Shown here piece by piece: positions 1 through 11,300 of a stretch of 64,000 bases of DNA (the first letter of the stretch is position 1; each line of letters starts with the position of its first letter). The notes below the pieces were generated by a model, which did no database searches, had not been told where the DNA came from, and saw only the letters and a list, made by a program, of their open reading frames with translations. The position numbers and the translations under genes are program-made. The stretch lies in assembly GCF_009730915.1 (NCBI RefSeq), contig NC_052489.1:28389916-28453915 (forward strand), given 5' to 3'. The DNA comes from Dioscorea cayenensis subsp. rotundata (lineage: Eukaryota; Streptophyta; Magnoliopsida; Dioscoreales; Dioscoreaceae).

Positions 1-1809
1 AGCAGCAGTAGTTTTTGCCCTGAAGATTTGGCGACATTATCTTTATGGAGAGAAATGCTTGATTTATACTGGATCATAAGAGTTTAAAAGTATTTGTTTA
101 CTCGTAAGGAGCTAAATTTGAGGCAGCTAAGATGGCTAGAGTTGATCAAGGATTATGATTTGGTGATTGACTATCATCCGTGGGAAGGCCAATGTGGTTG
201 CAGATGCGCTAAGTAGGAAAACTTCCACTTCTTTAGCTTCTGCTACAACATCTTATCGGTCTCAACTTGCGACTCTTGAGACATGGATGTGAGACTTAAG
301 ATCGAGCCAAAGGGAGTTTTTGTTGGCAAATTTTGTGGTGAGACCATCATTATCTGGAGCGGATCTCGTAAAATCTCGAGAACAGTATGAAGAGTTAATG
401 AAGGAAATACATGAGATCGGAAAAAAAGGTGAACCTAGCAATTTTGTGCTACGCAGTGATGGTATTCTGGTATTTCGTGGAAGAGTTTGTGTTCCAAGGG
501 ATGCGAGACTCGGAGTGCTATTCTAGAAGAAGCTCACTCCTCACCTATACTATACACCCAGCAAAGACTAAGATGTATCGCATCGATCGTGGGAAAAATT
601 ATTGGTGGTCTGGAATGAAGCGTGAGATCGCAGAATTTGTAGCAAGATGTTTAGTTTGTCAGCAAGTAAAAGCAGTAACATCAACATCCCAATGGGACTA
701 TTACAACCTTTTACCTATTCCAGATTGGAAATGGGAGCATATTACTATGGATTTCGTGGTTGGGTTACCGCGTACTCTTCAAGGGCATGACTGCTGTGGG
801 TTATTGTGGACCGCTTTGACAAAGTCACCCCATTTTCCGCCATTCATACCAAATATCCCTTTGAGAGGTTAGCGAAGCTATTTATAAGCGAAATCGTTAA
901 ACTCCACGGAGTACCTGTTTCAATTGTGTCTGATCGTGACCCGAGATTTACATCTCAGTTTTGGCCTAAGTTTCATCAGGCTCTTGGGACAACTTTGAGA
1001 TTCGATGATCGCATATCATCCCCGCACGGATGGTCAATCGTGAGCGTATAATTCAGACACTTGAGGATATGCTGAGGGCTTGTGTTCTCGATTTCCAAGG
1101 AAGTTGGGACAAGCACTTACCTCTGGTGGAATTCGCTTACAATAATAGCTTCCATGCAAGTATTGGTATGGCACCTTATGAAGCTTTGTATGGGCGTAAG
1201 TGTCGAACACCCCTCTGTTGGAATGAAGTTGGTGAAAGAAAGTTGCAGAGTGTGGAACTAATTGAGGTAACCACAGAAAAAGTGAAGGTAATTCAAGATA
1301 GGTTAAAAGTGGCCCAAGACCGGCAGAAGAGCTATGCTGATAACAGGAGAAGAGATTTAGAGTTCCAAGTTGGTGACAGAGTTTTCCTGAAGATATCTCC
1401 TTGGAAGGGAGTAATTCGGTTCCGTAGCAGGGGAAAGTTAAATCCTCGCTATATTGGGCCATTCTTGATACTTGAAAGAATTGGGCCAGTGGCTTATAGA
1501 TTACAGTTGCCACCAGAGTTAGAGAAGATCCATAATGTTTTCCACGTTTCGTTGTTGAAGAAGTATGTACCAGATCCGTCGCATGCACTTGAAACACCTC
1601 CAGTTGAACTTCGAGAAGATTTGACTTTTGAAGTGAGGCCTGTTCGTATCCTTGATCGGCTAGAAAAAGTACTTCGGGGAAAGGTGGTGCCAGTTGTAAA
1701 AGTTCTTTGGAGAAGTGATCAGATTGAGGAGTTAACTTGGGAACCTGAACGGTTCATGAGAAGGAAATATCCTCATTTATTCAGTGAGTTGGGTAAGCTG
1801 AAATTTTGA
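1..1809 (+). pseudogene. Decayed Ty3/gypsy chromovirus pol: RNase H, integrase, C-terminal chromodomain
   Basis: This is the 3' part of a Ty3/gypsy polyprotein, entering from the left edge. Bases 1-230 encode the end of the RNase H/connection region in broken frames. An integrase zinc-binding region (two His, then CLVCQQ) lies at about 560-670. The catalytic core follows, with TMDFVVGLP near 750 and VSDRDPRF near 935. The C-terminal part, 1030-1809, is open for 259 codons and contains a GPF/Y-type module and a chromodomain-like tail (LTWEPERFMRRKYPHLF). The open stretches lie in at least three frames, so several indels and stops break the gene. The chromodomain tail and the very long LTR fit the Tekay/Del lineage, which is an inference. 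It is not expected to make an active enzyme. Confidence 0.9.
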
Positions 1810-1826
1810 GGACAAAATTTTTTTTT

Positions 1827-1839
1827 AAGGAGGGTAGAG
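1827..1839 (+). other. Polypurine tract of the Ty3 element
   Basis: A purine-rich run (AAGGAGGGTAGAG with one T) lies 18 bases after the pol stop codon and directly before the TG of the 3' LTR. This is where plus-strand synthesis of an LTR retrotransposon is primed. Confidence 0.7.
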
Positions 1840-3991
1840 TGTTGTACCCTGTCCTGATTTAGACCTCGGGCCTATTTAGATTTTTTATGCTTGCATTAGG
1901 GATAAAATGGTCATTTAGTAGTAGTGGCATTTTTGCATGTTTGCATGGTAGCTTTTATGTGAAAAATCGGGGGCAATTCCGTCATTTGGATCCATTTTAT
2001 ATGAATTTTCTATTAAGAGGGCAATTAGGTCATTTCCTATTTTTATGAAATGAATGAGAGAAAAACCTGGAACCTTCTTTTTCCTTCTTCACTTCTTGCT
2101 TCCTTGCTTCTTGTTCTTCTTGTTCGGCCGAGCATACCCCTAGAAGAAAAAAATTTTTCCGCGAGAATTTCCGCGAACTTCAATACCAAACTCATTCCTC
2201 TCTCACTCCCGAATCCGTAAGCCTTATATCCAATGTTTTTTTGTTTTGTATTTCACCCGTATTTCCTTGTTTTTTTAGAAATATAAAAAAATTTTGATTT
2301 CTCCATGAATATGATGATCCATAGGCTTAAATTGAAGCCAATGATTTATAATGCATGTATGAGGATGTTGTAGAAGAAAAATTTTTTTGATTTAGAGTTG
2401 TAAATTGGGAGAAAAATCCATAGTATAAGGGTCGGGATTCATCGTAGCAATTTCGAAATTACTCGTAGCACCAAAAATTTTTGAGCCTTTTCCGGTATTT
2501 CTTTGGTCCACATTGAAGCTCTTCTTACCCTCGAACTCATTGGAACTAGTTTTTACTCCATTCGAGATCGTTTGGATCCAAAATGACGATGTTTTGCCTT
2601 AAAACCCTAATATTTTTTGTATTAGACATGTATAATCGTGATTTTTATACATTTTCTTGTGATTATCATTCTTATGTTCATTAAAAATTTGAATTCCCTG
2701 CTTGTATCTAGGTGGCGAAGCGTCCTCCAAGGGGAAGGAGCTCGCCGATCAGTGAGTGCGTCTCAGGACGAGACGACTGGTTCTGTGAGTGGTTAAATTT
2801 ATAATTGCATAGATTTAATAAGAGTACTAAAGTATTTCTTCATGTGTTTTATCACATAAACTTGATGATAAATTGACTTCCTTTGATATATATATATATA
2901 TTTTGAGTACGAATTTACTTGAAATGGTTAAAACTAGAATGCTTATACCTATTTATTTGAAAGAAACATGTTTACTTGCATTTCCGTATTTATATGCAAA
3001 TGAGATATGGTTTGATGTACATTTCGTATTTAAACATTGTATGATGGATTATTTGAATTGGAAGTTTAGAAGAATTATGTTGTGGCATTTAGTTTTTGAT
3101 GGTGACAGTGACTTTAGTCCGACATCTGCGAGTGTGGGGTTCCATGGTCCGGCCTCGATGGGAGGCGGCGTGGTTAACCCTCGGGTTTAGCCTCGGTCAA
3201 GAGGTGCGCGGAGCCATTGATGGGGGTTCTGTATGTGAGAAACCCCGGGGTCACCACACGGGGATCTCGATGGCCAACACCAAGGAAAGGCACCCTTTTA
3301 AATTTTTAAAAAGTTTTAAAAACTCCTTGGTGGTCCCACGACTAGTCGCTGCCACGATTAGTGTGGGAACTGCTTTTTAGGCCGACCTGTATTTTTTTGG
3401 AGCTATGTTCATTATGTTTTTAAAATGTTATTTGATTTTTACTATTGATGAATCTTGTGTTATTTGTTAATATGTTGAATACTTGGAACGGATTTTATAT
3501 ACTATTATTATTTCTTTGAATTACCATTTGAAATACTTTATCACTCTGTTATATCTATGCTGACACCACTCACTGGGTAACCTCCAGTACTCACCACTCC
3601 CCTTTTATCTTTTCGGATCGCGACGTTGGACAGAGTTGTCTTGTGCAGCAGTAGAGGTTTATCTGTACTTCTTATTTAGGTTTGTTATAGTATGCATGTA
3701 CCCTCTATGGATCCACTAGACTTGACCTTATATGTGGTTCTTGTATTTATATTTTTCGGGTTGTATCTTAAAACCCCGGGTTTGTCTCATTATTGTTGCT
3801 ACTTTGTGTTTAGGGTTCCTAGTACTAGGGAACCCTATTTGTGATATTTTATTATGTTGTCTTCTAGTTATATAATTGTGATAACAGGTTTATATTGAGC
3901 CTTACGGCGACCTGAATGTGGGGTCGCTGTGGGACCCACTTCTTGTCGTCGTGGCGATTGCCACGTGCCCGGTTAGGTTCGGGGCGTGACA
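1840..3991 (+). repeat. 3' LTR of the Ty3 chromovirus (about 2.15 kb)
   Basis: It starts with TGTTGTACCC immediately after the polypurine tract and ends with GGGGCGTGACA, so it has the TG...CA ends of an LTR. A GC-rich patch occupies about 3120-3290, and a short TA microsatellite lies near 2888. The partner 5' LTR is outside the window, so the right boundary is inferred from the terminal CA and could be 3993. Small ORFs inside it are not considered genes. Confidence 0.7.
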
Positions 3992-5355
3992 CAAGCTCTG
4001 TCTTAAAAGATCATATTCAAACATAACAGGTTTTGAGAATTTCTAGCTCAAAAACAACGAAGTTCCATGCCCTTTTCTGTGGGAGATACAAACACTAATT
4101 GCAATAACTCATCATCATAACTACTCGTGATGGAAGTCATTTATGTCGAACAAAGAGAAACATTTTCTCTGAGATTTGATTGCAACACTATATAACTTAC
4201 ACAATTCAACCATATATAACTTACCAACCTGAAAAGTATATATCTGCATTGAAAGAGGAAAGAAAAATCAAACTGCAAAATCCAAACAATTATAACAAAG
4301 ACAACATAAACAATTTGAAAATCTACGGTAACAATTGAAAGTTGTCAAATCTTACACAATTCTCCATCAATAAAACCAACAATATTATCTTTGAAATAAA
4401 TATTAACAAAGCAGTAGCATTACACTTGGTCCATAGAGTTCAATATTGGACTCATTAATTTAAATAATTAGAACGAAGGATGATAAAGTTGAGATATTTA
4501 CTTCTAAATTTTAATTATAATAATTAATTTAAATAATGATATTGAAAAATATTTTATAAATAAAAACGCTTTTATCATTAAACATTATCACTATTTTATA
4601 TCAATATTATTTATTTGTATTAAGGGTGTAAAACAGAAAAATAAAATGAAATGAATCAAGAAACAGAAGGCACAAAGTATTTTATCTAGACCACAAGCAA
4701 AATAAAAATTGTCAAGATAGTGAGAGCAAGCCATAAAGAGAAGAAAACAAAACCACAGATCCCATGAAGATATCAATATTAATATGATTACCGGTTTCTT
4801 TTCCAAATTTACTAAGACCCTGAGATAGACCACAAAATAGCTCCTCATTACTCATTAGCTCGTCCTGAAGGATACTGAATTTTGAGTTTCTTAGAAAATG
4901 TGCAAAGACGATGAGATAAACAAAAGAATAGCTCCTCACTGTTCATTTAACTCATCTTGTAAAGATACTTAATTTCGAGATCTTTCTACAAATTTAAGGT
5001 AAGTTACCGCTATTGAGTTCGTTCCAAAAATGAACATAGTGTCACTAATTTCAAAAAAATTTGGCAACACAATGAAACACTAAACTAAATCAAACAACAG
5101 GAATAAAGTAATGAATCTTATATATTTCAAAGCTTTTGCTTATTTTCAAGAAAAAATAAAACATTACAAACCAAGTGGAGAAGTGCAAGACCTTAGGTGC
5201 TTAAGAATTGGGGAGTTCCACAAGTAGTTCGTGTTTCAACAATGCAAGAATGCTAAAAACTTCAAGTTCCAACAATAGTGAACAGTCTATTCAAGGTTAT
5301 CATTTTGTGTTATATAACTCTCTACTTCACTTCTTTTGACCTAGAGGACTTCACT

Positions 5356-5835
5356 AGCAAACATTCCACAAACAACTTCTTATATGCAAGGTGGTAGCTT
5401 CACACTTCTCCTAAGGTAGCCTTTTCCCACGAACGCTCGTCGAGCGGCTTTCACACTTAAGAGAGGTAGTTCTTTCCACATCTTTTCATAGAATACAGTA
5501 GCTTTCACTCACCTAAAGAGGTAGCTCTTTCTCTCGTTAGGGCATGCATAGTATCCAACTCATCGAGTGTAGCTTCACACTTTTAATAGGGGTAGCAAAC
5601 ATTCCACAAACAATTTTTTATTTGCAAGGTGGTAGCTTCACACTTCTCTTAAGGTAGCCTTTTCCCGCGAATGCTCGAGTGGCTTTCACGCTTAAGAGAG
5701 GTAGCTCTTTCCACATTTTTTAGTAGAATACGGTAACTTTCACTCACCTAAAGAGGTAGCTCGTTCTCTCGTTAGGGCATACATAGTATCCGACTCATCG
5801 AGAGTAGCTTCACACTTCTATTAGAGGTAGCTCTT
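5356..5835. repeat. Two-copy 238-bp tandem duplication with internal subrepeats
   Basis: Copy 1 starts at 5356 and copy 2 at 5594, both with AGCAAACATTCCACAAAC. The copies align along their whole length with scattered substitutions. Each copy contains several shorter imperfect repeats built on GTAGCTTTCAC followed by AGAGGTAGCTCTTTC. This nesting suggests stepwise tandem amplification of a roughly 60-75-bp unit. No coding potential is seen. Confidence 0.85.
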
Positions 5836-6120
5836 TCCGTTTCCCAAATTCTCTCTCTTTTTTTTGTCAAAACAAATTCTTTCAAATTTGAATTTTTTTT
5901 TCAATTCAACCACATTAATTAAAATGAACAAAACTACATGAAGTCCAACACGGTCTAAGTTGTTACAATAGAGAATAGAGTGCAAACTAAAAAAAATAGA
6001 ACTCAAAATGGAACAAACTCACATGTGCCCACCCTAATACTAAGAAACTCCCGGTACAAATCAAATACACCGTCATAAGTCAAACTTGGCATGTAAAAGA
6101 GTTAACAATGAAACTTTAAC

Positions 6121-6165
6121 CCCTCCCTCGCACTTAATTCATACATTGTCCTCAATGTGTGCAAA
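6121..6165 (-). other. Possible polypurine-tract region of a minus-strand Ty3 (Tat/Athila-like) element
   Basis: Read on the minus strand, the region gives ACATTGAGGACAATGTATG followed by a purine-rich AAGTGCGAGGGAGGGG. A GAGGACAATG...GGGGGAG layout is familiar from the 3' end of Tat/Athila-type elements. If this is right, the LTR would lie to the left, below about 6107. No coding domain of this element is visible, so the call rests on the motif alone. Confidence 0.35.
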
Positions 6166-6560
6166 AATAAGCATGCACGGAAATGTAAACAAGAATAGGA
6201 GGGGAGTGAAATACGATTACTTCCCCGGTTCAATTTGAAGGGTATGTTACTCCTTGAAACTGGCCTAGTGCGTCTGTTGATGTGTCCTACCAGTTGGGAT
6301 CACTCAAGGTCAAGAATTGACCCAGTGAGCATCCCCTTTATAATTGAGGATTGTGGGTGTTTTAAATAAGTCCTGTGAATTATAAGGAAGAACATTAAAG
6401 CTCAACAAAATAAAATAACAAAAATAGAAACTGAAATCCACTAAAAGTCTCAAAATAGATACAAAATAGGCAGCGCCAACCATTGTTAAGATACTGAATA
6501 CAAATGATGAAAATGATACTAATGCTTAATAAGGGATATTATCAATTACAAGGGATAAAA

Positions 6561-7560
6561 NNNNNNNNNNNNNNNNNNNNNNNNNNNNNNNNNNNNNNNN
6601 NNNNNNNNNNNNNNNNNNNNNNNNNNNNNNNNNNNNNNNNNNNNNNNNNNNNNNNNNNNNNNNNNNNNNNNNNNNNNNNNNNNNNNNNNNNNNNNNNNNN
6701 NNNNNNNNNNNNNNNNNNNNNNNNNNNNNNNNNNNNNNNNNNNNNNNNNNNNNNNNNNNNNNNNNNNNNNNNNNNNNNNNNNNNNNNNNNNNNNNNNNNN
6801 NNNNNNNNNNNNNNNNNNNNNNNNNNNNNNNNNNNNNNNNNNNNNNNNNNNNNNNNNNNNNNNNNNNNNNNNNNNNNNNNNNNNNNNNNNNNNNNNNNNN
6901 NNNNNNNNNNNNNNNNNNNNNNNNNNNNNNNNNNNNNNNNNNNNNNNNNNNNNNNNNNNNNNNNNNNNNNNNNNNNNNNNNNNNNNNNNNNNNNNNNNNN
7001 NNNNNNNNNNNNNNNNNNNNNNNNNNNNNNNNNNNNNNNNNNNNNNNNNNNNNNNNNNNNNNNNNNNNNNNNNNNNNNNNNNNNNNNNNNNNNNNNNNNN
7101 NNNNNNNNNNNNNNNNNNNNNNNNNNNNNNNNNNNNNNNNNNNNNNNNNNNNNNNNNNNNNNNNNNNNNNNNNNNNNNNNNNNNNNNNNNNNNNNNNNNN
7201 NNNNNNNNNNNNNNNNNNNNNNNNNNNNNNNNNNNNNNNNNNNNNNNNNNNNNNNNNNNNNNNNNNNNNNNNNNNNNNNNNNNNNNNNNNNNNNNNNNNN
7301 NNNNNNNNNNNNNNNNNNNNNNNNNNNNNNNNNNNNNNNNNNNNNNNNNNNNNNNNNNNNNNNNNNNNNNNNNNNNNNNNNNNNNNNNNNNNNNNNNNNN
7401 NNNNNNNNNNNNNNNNNNNNNNNNNNNNNNNNNNNNNNNNNNNNNNNNNNNNNNNNNNNNNNNNNNNNNNNNNNNNNNNNNNNNNNNNNNNNNNNNNNNN
7501 NNNNNNNNNNNNNNNNNNNNNNNNNNNNNNNNNNNNNNNNNNNNNNNNNNNNNNNNNNNN
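6561..7560. other. Assembly gap of exactly 1,000 N
   Basis: All 1,000 bases are N. The round size suggests a placeholder rather than a measured length. The ORF that appears to span it is an artefact. The gap lies between repeat sequence on the left and the truncated ASG2-like gene on the right, so it may hide that gene's remaining exons. Confidence 1.
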
Positions 7561-8351
7561 ATCTTACTGAATAGAGATCACCCCAGACATCATGGAAAAG
7601 TAAAATGGAGCGAGGAGATGCTCAAAGACCCTGGTTCCAAAAGGAGGAGAACAAACCTGCCTTAATAATATCTTAAAACAATAAAAAAATCATGAATGTA
7701 AACCTTGTTATGCATTTCTTTAATATAATACATTTAGTGCCAAAAGCCTAACAGATCTTTATTTGCAGAAAACACTACTGTAGTAGCATCAACTTATTCA
7801 AAGAAGTCAGTGTTTCCACATGCCCTCAATGAAATAAGTGGTCAATCATGGCCATTTCCAATTTACTTGTACTTACCTGGAAAAATGAATAAGGACATCA
7901 ATTTGCAGTCAGGGAACAGTTCAATTTCTGTTTAATATGGACATAAATCACAAAGCAACATTGAGATTTATCATCTCCAAAGGAACAGTTCAGAGTTCAA
8001 ATTTTCTCAAAAAGAATCTCGACACCACAAATGTCACTTCCAAAATCTTAAATAACAGAGTTGTTTTGGCACACCCTGATATGACAAACATATTCTAACA
8101 AAATGCTAACCATATAGAATCTAGGAAATGAAAAGTGATGTCAAGAATTTTACGGACCAATTCAAACAATTAGTTATTTTTTCAAGTTATAATACAAGCT
8201 AAAATTAGAAATTTTGACAAAACAAAATAAAAAAGGAAAAAAGAATATATCCTAGAAGCAGAAGAATATGTAGGCATGTGTCACAAAATTACACAAATAG
8301 AACTCAGAATGTATTCATTCCATAGGTTGCAAATTTGTGGGCAAAGCTTAC
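7561..8351. other. Non-coding stretch downstream of the last visible ASG2 exon
   Basis: No exon is recognised. By position it is probably intron sequence of the minus-strand ASG2-like gene, because the last visible exon ends at 8352 with a good donor (G|GTAAGC) in mid-codon. I found none of the family's TPR-like or C-terminal WD40 segments here. Confidence 0.5.
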
Positions 8352-11300
8352 CACATTCTACATCCATTAAATATACATGTTCTCCACTGTAACTCAAGAG
8401 CACCTCTTCTCCATTTGGGCTAAAAGTGACATGTGTCAAGTTCAAACTTGACCTTCTCTGGAAACAAAACAAAACAATTTAAAAGTAAGAATCAAGATTT
8501 AAAAAACAGGTTAAAAAAATCATGACATGTTAATATTATGGGTTTATTTAAAGTTCATAAAACAAAGTCTGATATCCTTCATGCTTATGGTAGCTAGAAA
8601 AAGAAAAGAAATTTTTCTCACGAGAAAAGAAAGAAAACAAAAAACAAAGGGAAATGATAATTAGTATGATAACGATTTGACATCATGGGTTCCAACTTCC
8701 AAACAGAAGCAATCAAAAATTAAGGCAGCGATGTTTTCAAGATTATATACAAAGACTCCTAAAAAACCAAGGTGAAGTCTTCAAACAAAGATAATCAGCC
8801 TTTAACTGAATGTTCCACGTCTTGGACTGTTTCCTGACAGGGCATTTAGCTTATCTCCATTTAAGCAAGTCAATGTAATGTGGTTTAACCATAAAAGTTA
8901 AACCAACCAAATAAAAATAAAGTATCTCGGTGCAAACAAAATTTAAAAAAGAAAATTTAAGTACTTACATATACATATGAATAAACAAGAAAACCATTCT
9001 ACAAGATTCACATGCTCACCATCTAACAAGAAATCTTAGGTCATGACAATGGACTGAATTTGCATGAAACCAAATCGTTCTTTAAATGAATGCAATTCCC
9101 AAGTTATTTTCTTATATAAACATACAAATAAAAACTAGCCAACTAATAGGTTACTCACAACCACCACTAGATTAGCAGTAGCAACACAACAAAGCAACTG
9201 AATAATCTTATCTTAAGGTCAATATTAATTTCCAGCAGCGTATGTTCTATCAAAGCTGCTCAGCATCCTTCAATTTTCATCTCTGACTCTCTACCAACAC
9301 TTAGTGCCCAACTAAATGGCCTTTACTCATGAGCATATGAATTGGTTCGTTGTTTGCAAGGTCAATGGGGAATTTGCATTCAATGGTGTTTAATGCCTCT
9401 GCCTTCCTTTGACCCTATAGCGCTTAATCCGAATTTTGTTGGTAATAATTTTTTTTATCCGCAAAAACTGAATAAACTGATAACCCAATGATTGACCTAT
9501 GATTTAATAAATATCTAAGACAGGAACGGACGCTAGCAAGAATTCAAAGCATGACAATAGTAAAAACCTGTATAAACAACTAAACCAATTACTGGAAAAT
9601 AATAATGAAATTTTCTATGCTTCATAATATGCATAACAGACAGATGAAGCCTTGAAGATGGCAATGAGATGTGTAAACCAGTTAGAATAAAATATTAAAA
9701 AATGCATCATCATATCATAGTAGTTAGCTACCAACAGAAATAACACGTACAAATATGGTATGCCGCTAGAGAATGGCAGACTTACACGCTCAGCTAGATG
9801 CACTGGACAAAAATAAGTCACACAAGGGGGCAGTTTCATCTTTGTTTGACTGGAACTCAGGGGAGGAAGCATTCTTCTATCATACAATCGCCCAAATGCA
9901 TCACTATGCAAGAATTCACATATTTGATGGCCATCCATTAGAATATGCATTAAAAAAGTAAAATGAACTCAATGAATTAAGCCAGTGTTGTCCAAAGTTA
10001 CCTGCCACCAACAAGAATTTGATGAGGTCGAGTGGAGCTTATGTCACATGATTTTAAATGTAAACAATGCCCAGGAGGATCAGCTAGTGATTTCTTAGCT
10101 CCACATCGTAAATCAAGCTGTCCAATAATGCACACCATAACTGATATAAGCATACAGCTATATATATTACTGAAAAGATTGAGTTCATGGATGACGGTAA
10201 GTAAAACACCGGTTAGGAGGATTGTGCAGTCATCCTACCAACTCCATAAACCAACTCCATAAACCAAGCAAAGGGATTAATGTCAACCATTGGGTCAAAA
10301 CCTTAAAATATACATACAAGTACAGCATCAAATGCATTCATTTAATAATTGACACAGTGCACACAATGAATAGCATCCAGGAAGTGGTATGTCCTTACTA
10401 GCCAATGCTTGTGAGTTATTACAAGCAGAAATATTGACTTCACTTCACTATCATATTGATTAAGACTAAATTAGCATGTGGAAAAAGATACAAGCAAAAA
10501 ATAAAGCCGAAAACCCTACGACTTACAAGTACATGTCGACATTCTTGATTTGTGGATCCAACAGGAGGGCATGAAACACCTTCTCGAAAATCGTATTGTC
10601 TCAAAGTCCCATCCTCACTTGCACTCCATACCACATTTGGGTTTCCAACTTCAACCTGAGCACAACAAGCAACAAAACAAGAGATCTTCAGAATATCAAT
10701 ATTTAGACATTAAAAAAAAAAAACTTTATGAGTAAGAGTATAAATAATGAAGCCAGTCCTTAAAAGTCAATTCCTCCCACTTAATTCTAGAAATAATTGG
10801 TGCATCAAGGTGAAACCTTACAGCTAACTTCTTAACTCTCCTTGAATGACACTGGAATACCCCTGATGGTTCTACAGCATCTCCAATCACGCGAGACAAA
10901 TTGAAGAGTCGGACCTAAGGATAAAAATAATGATGCAAACATACAAGCTTCAATTTAGTACATTGCTTTCTAAAATAGCACTTAACCACAATAAATGCAA
11001 CACCAGAATCCCACCTCTGCATCTGCAGCCCCTGATACAACAAGTTCATCAGAGGTCTCTGGAACAAATTTGGTGCAAAATATATTGGCATTGTGTCCAG
11101 TGTCAATACTTTGCACAAGATTCCCCATTGGTGTAGCTCCATATATTTAACTGCATGAATCCAAGATATAGAGACTTTAAAATACCAAGTTAACTAAAGA
11201 AGCCTTTTGTTCACCAGAAGCAACATCATACACAAACCCAAACAGCATAAAAACATTTCAAAGGATTCACTGGATATCATAAAGTAAATCAACGTCACTT

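Larger units (their letters stand above)
3992..6560. other. Repetitive non-coding stretch left of the assembly gap
   Basis: No gene is recognised here. The stretch is AT-rich and holds the 238-bp tandem duplication at 5356-5835 and a minus-strand retroelement-like polypurine motif near 6121-6165. The short ORFs have no recognisable motif. It is probably the remnant of an LTR element in minus orientation, but the ends cannot be placed. Confidence 0.5.

Noticed and set aside
1034-1597. A 187-codon ORF on the minus strand
   Set aside because: It is antisense to the conserved integrase/chromodomain coding sequence and has no motif of its own.
6504-7574. A 356-codon ORF on the plus strand
   Set aside because: It is almost entirely N; only about 25 real codons flank the assembly gap.
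9773-9961. Plus-strand ORF of 62 codons
   Set aside because: It is antisense to ASG2 exon 8, whose minus-strand translation is strongly conserved.
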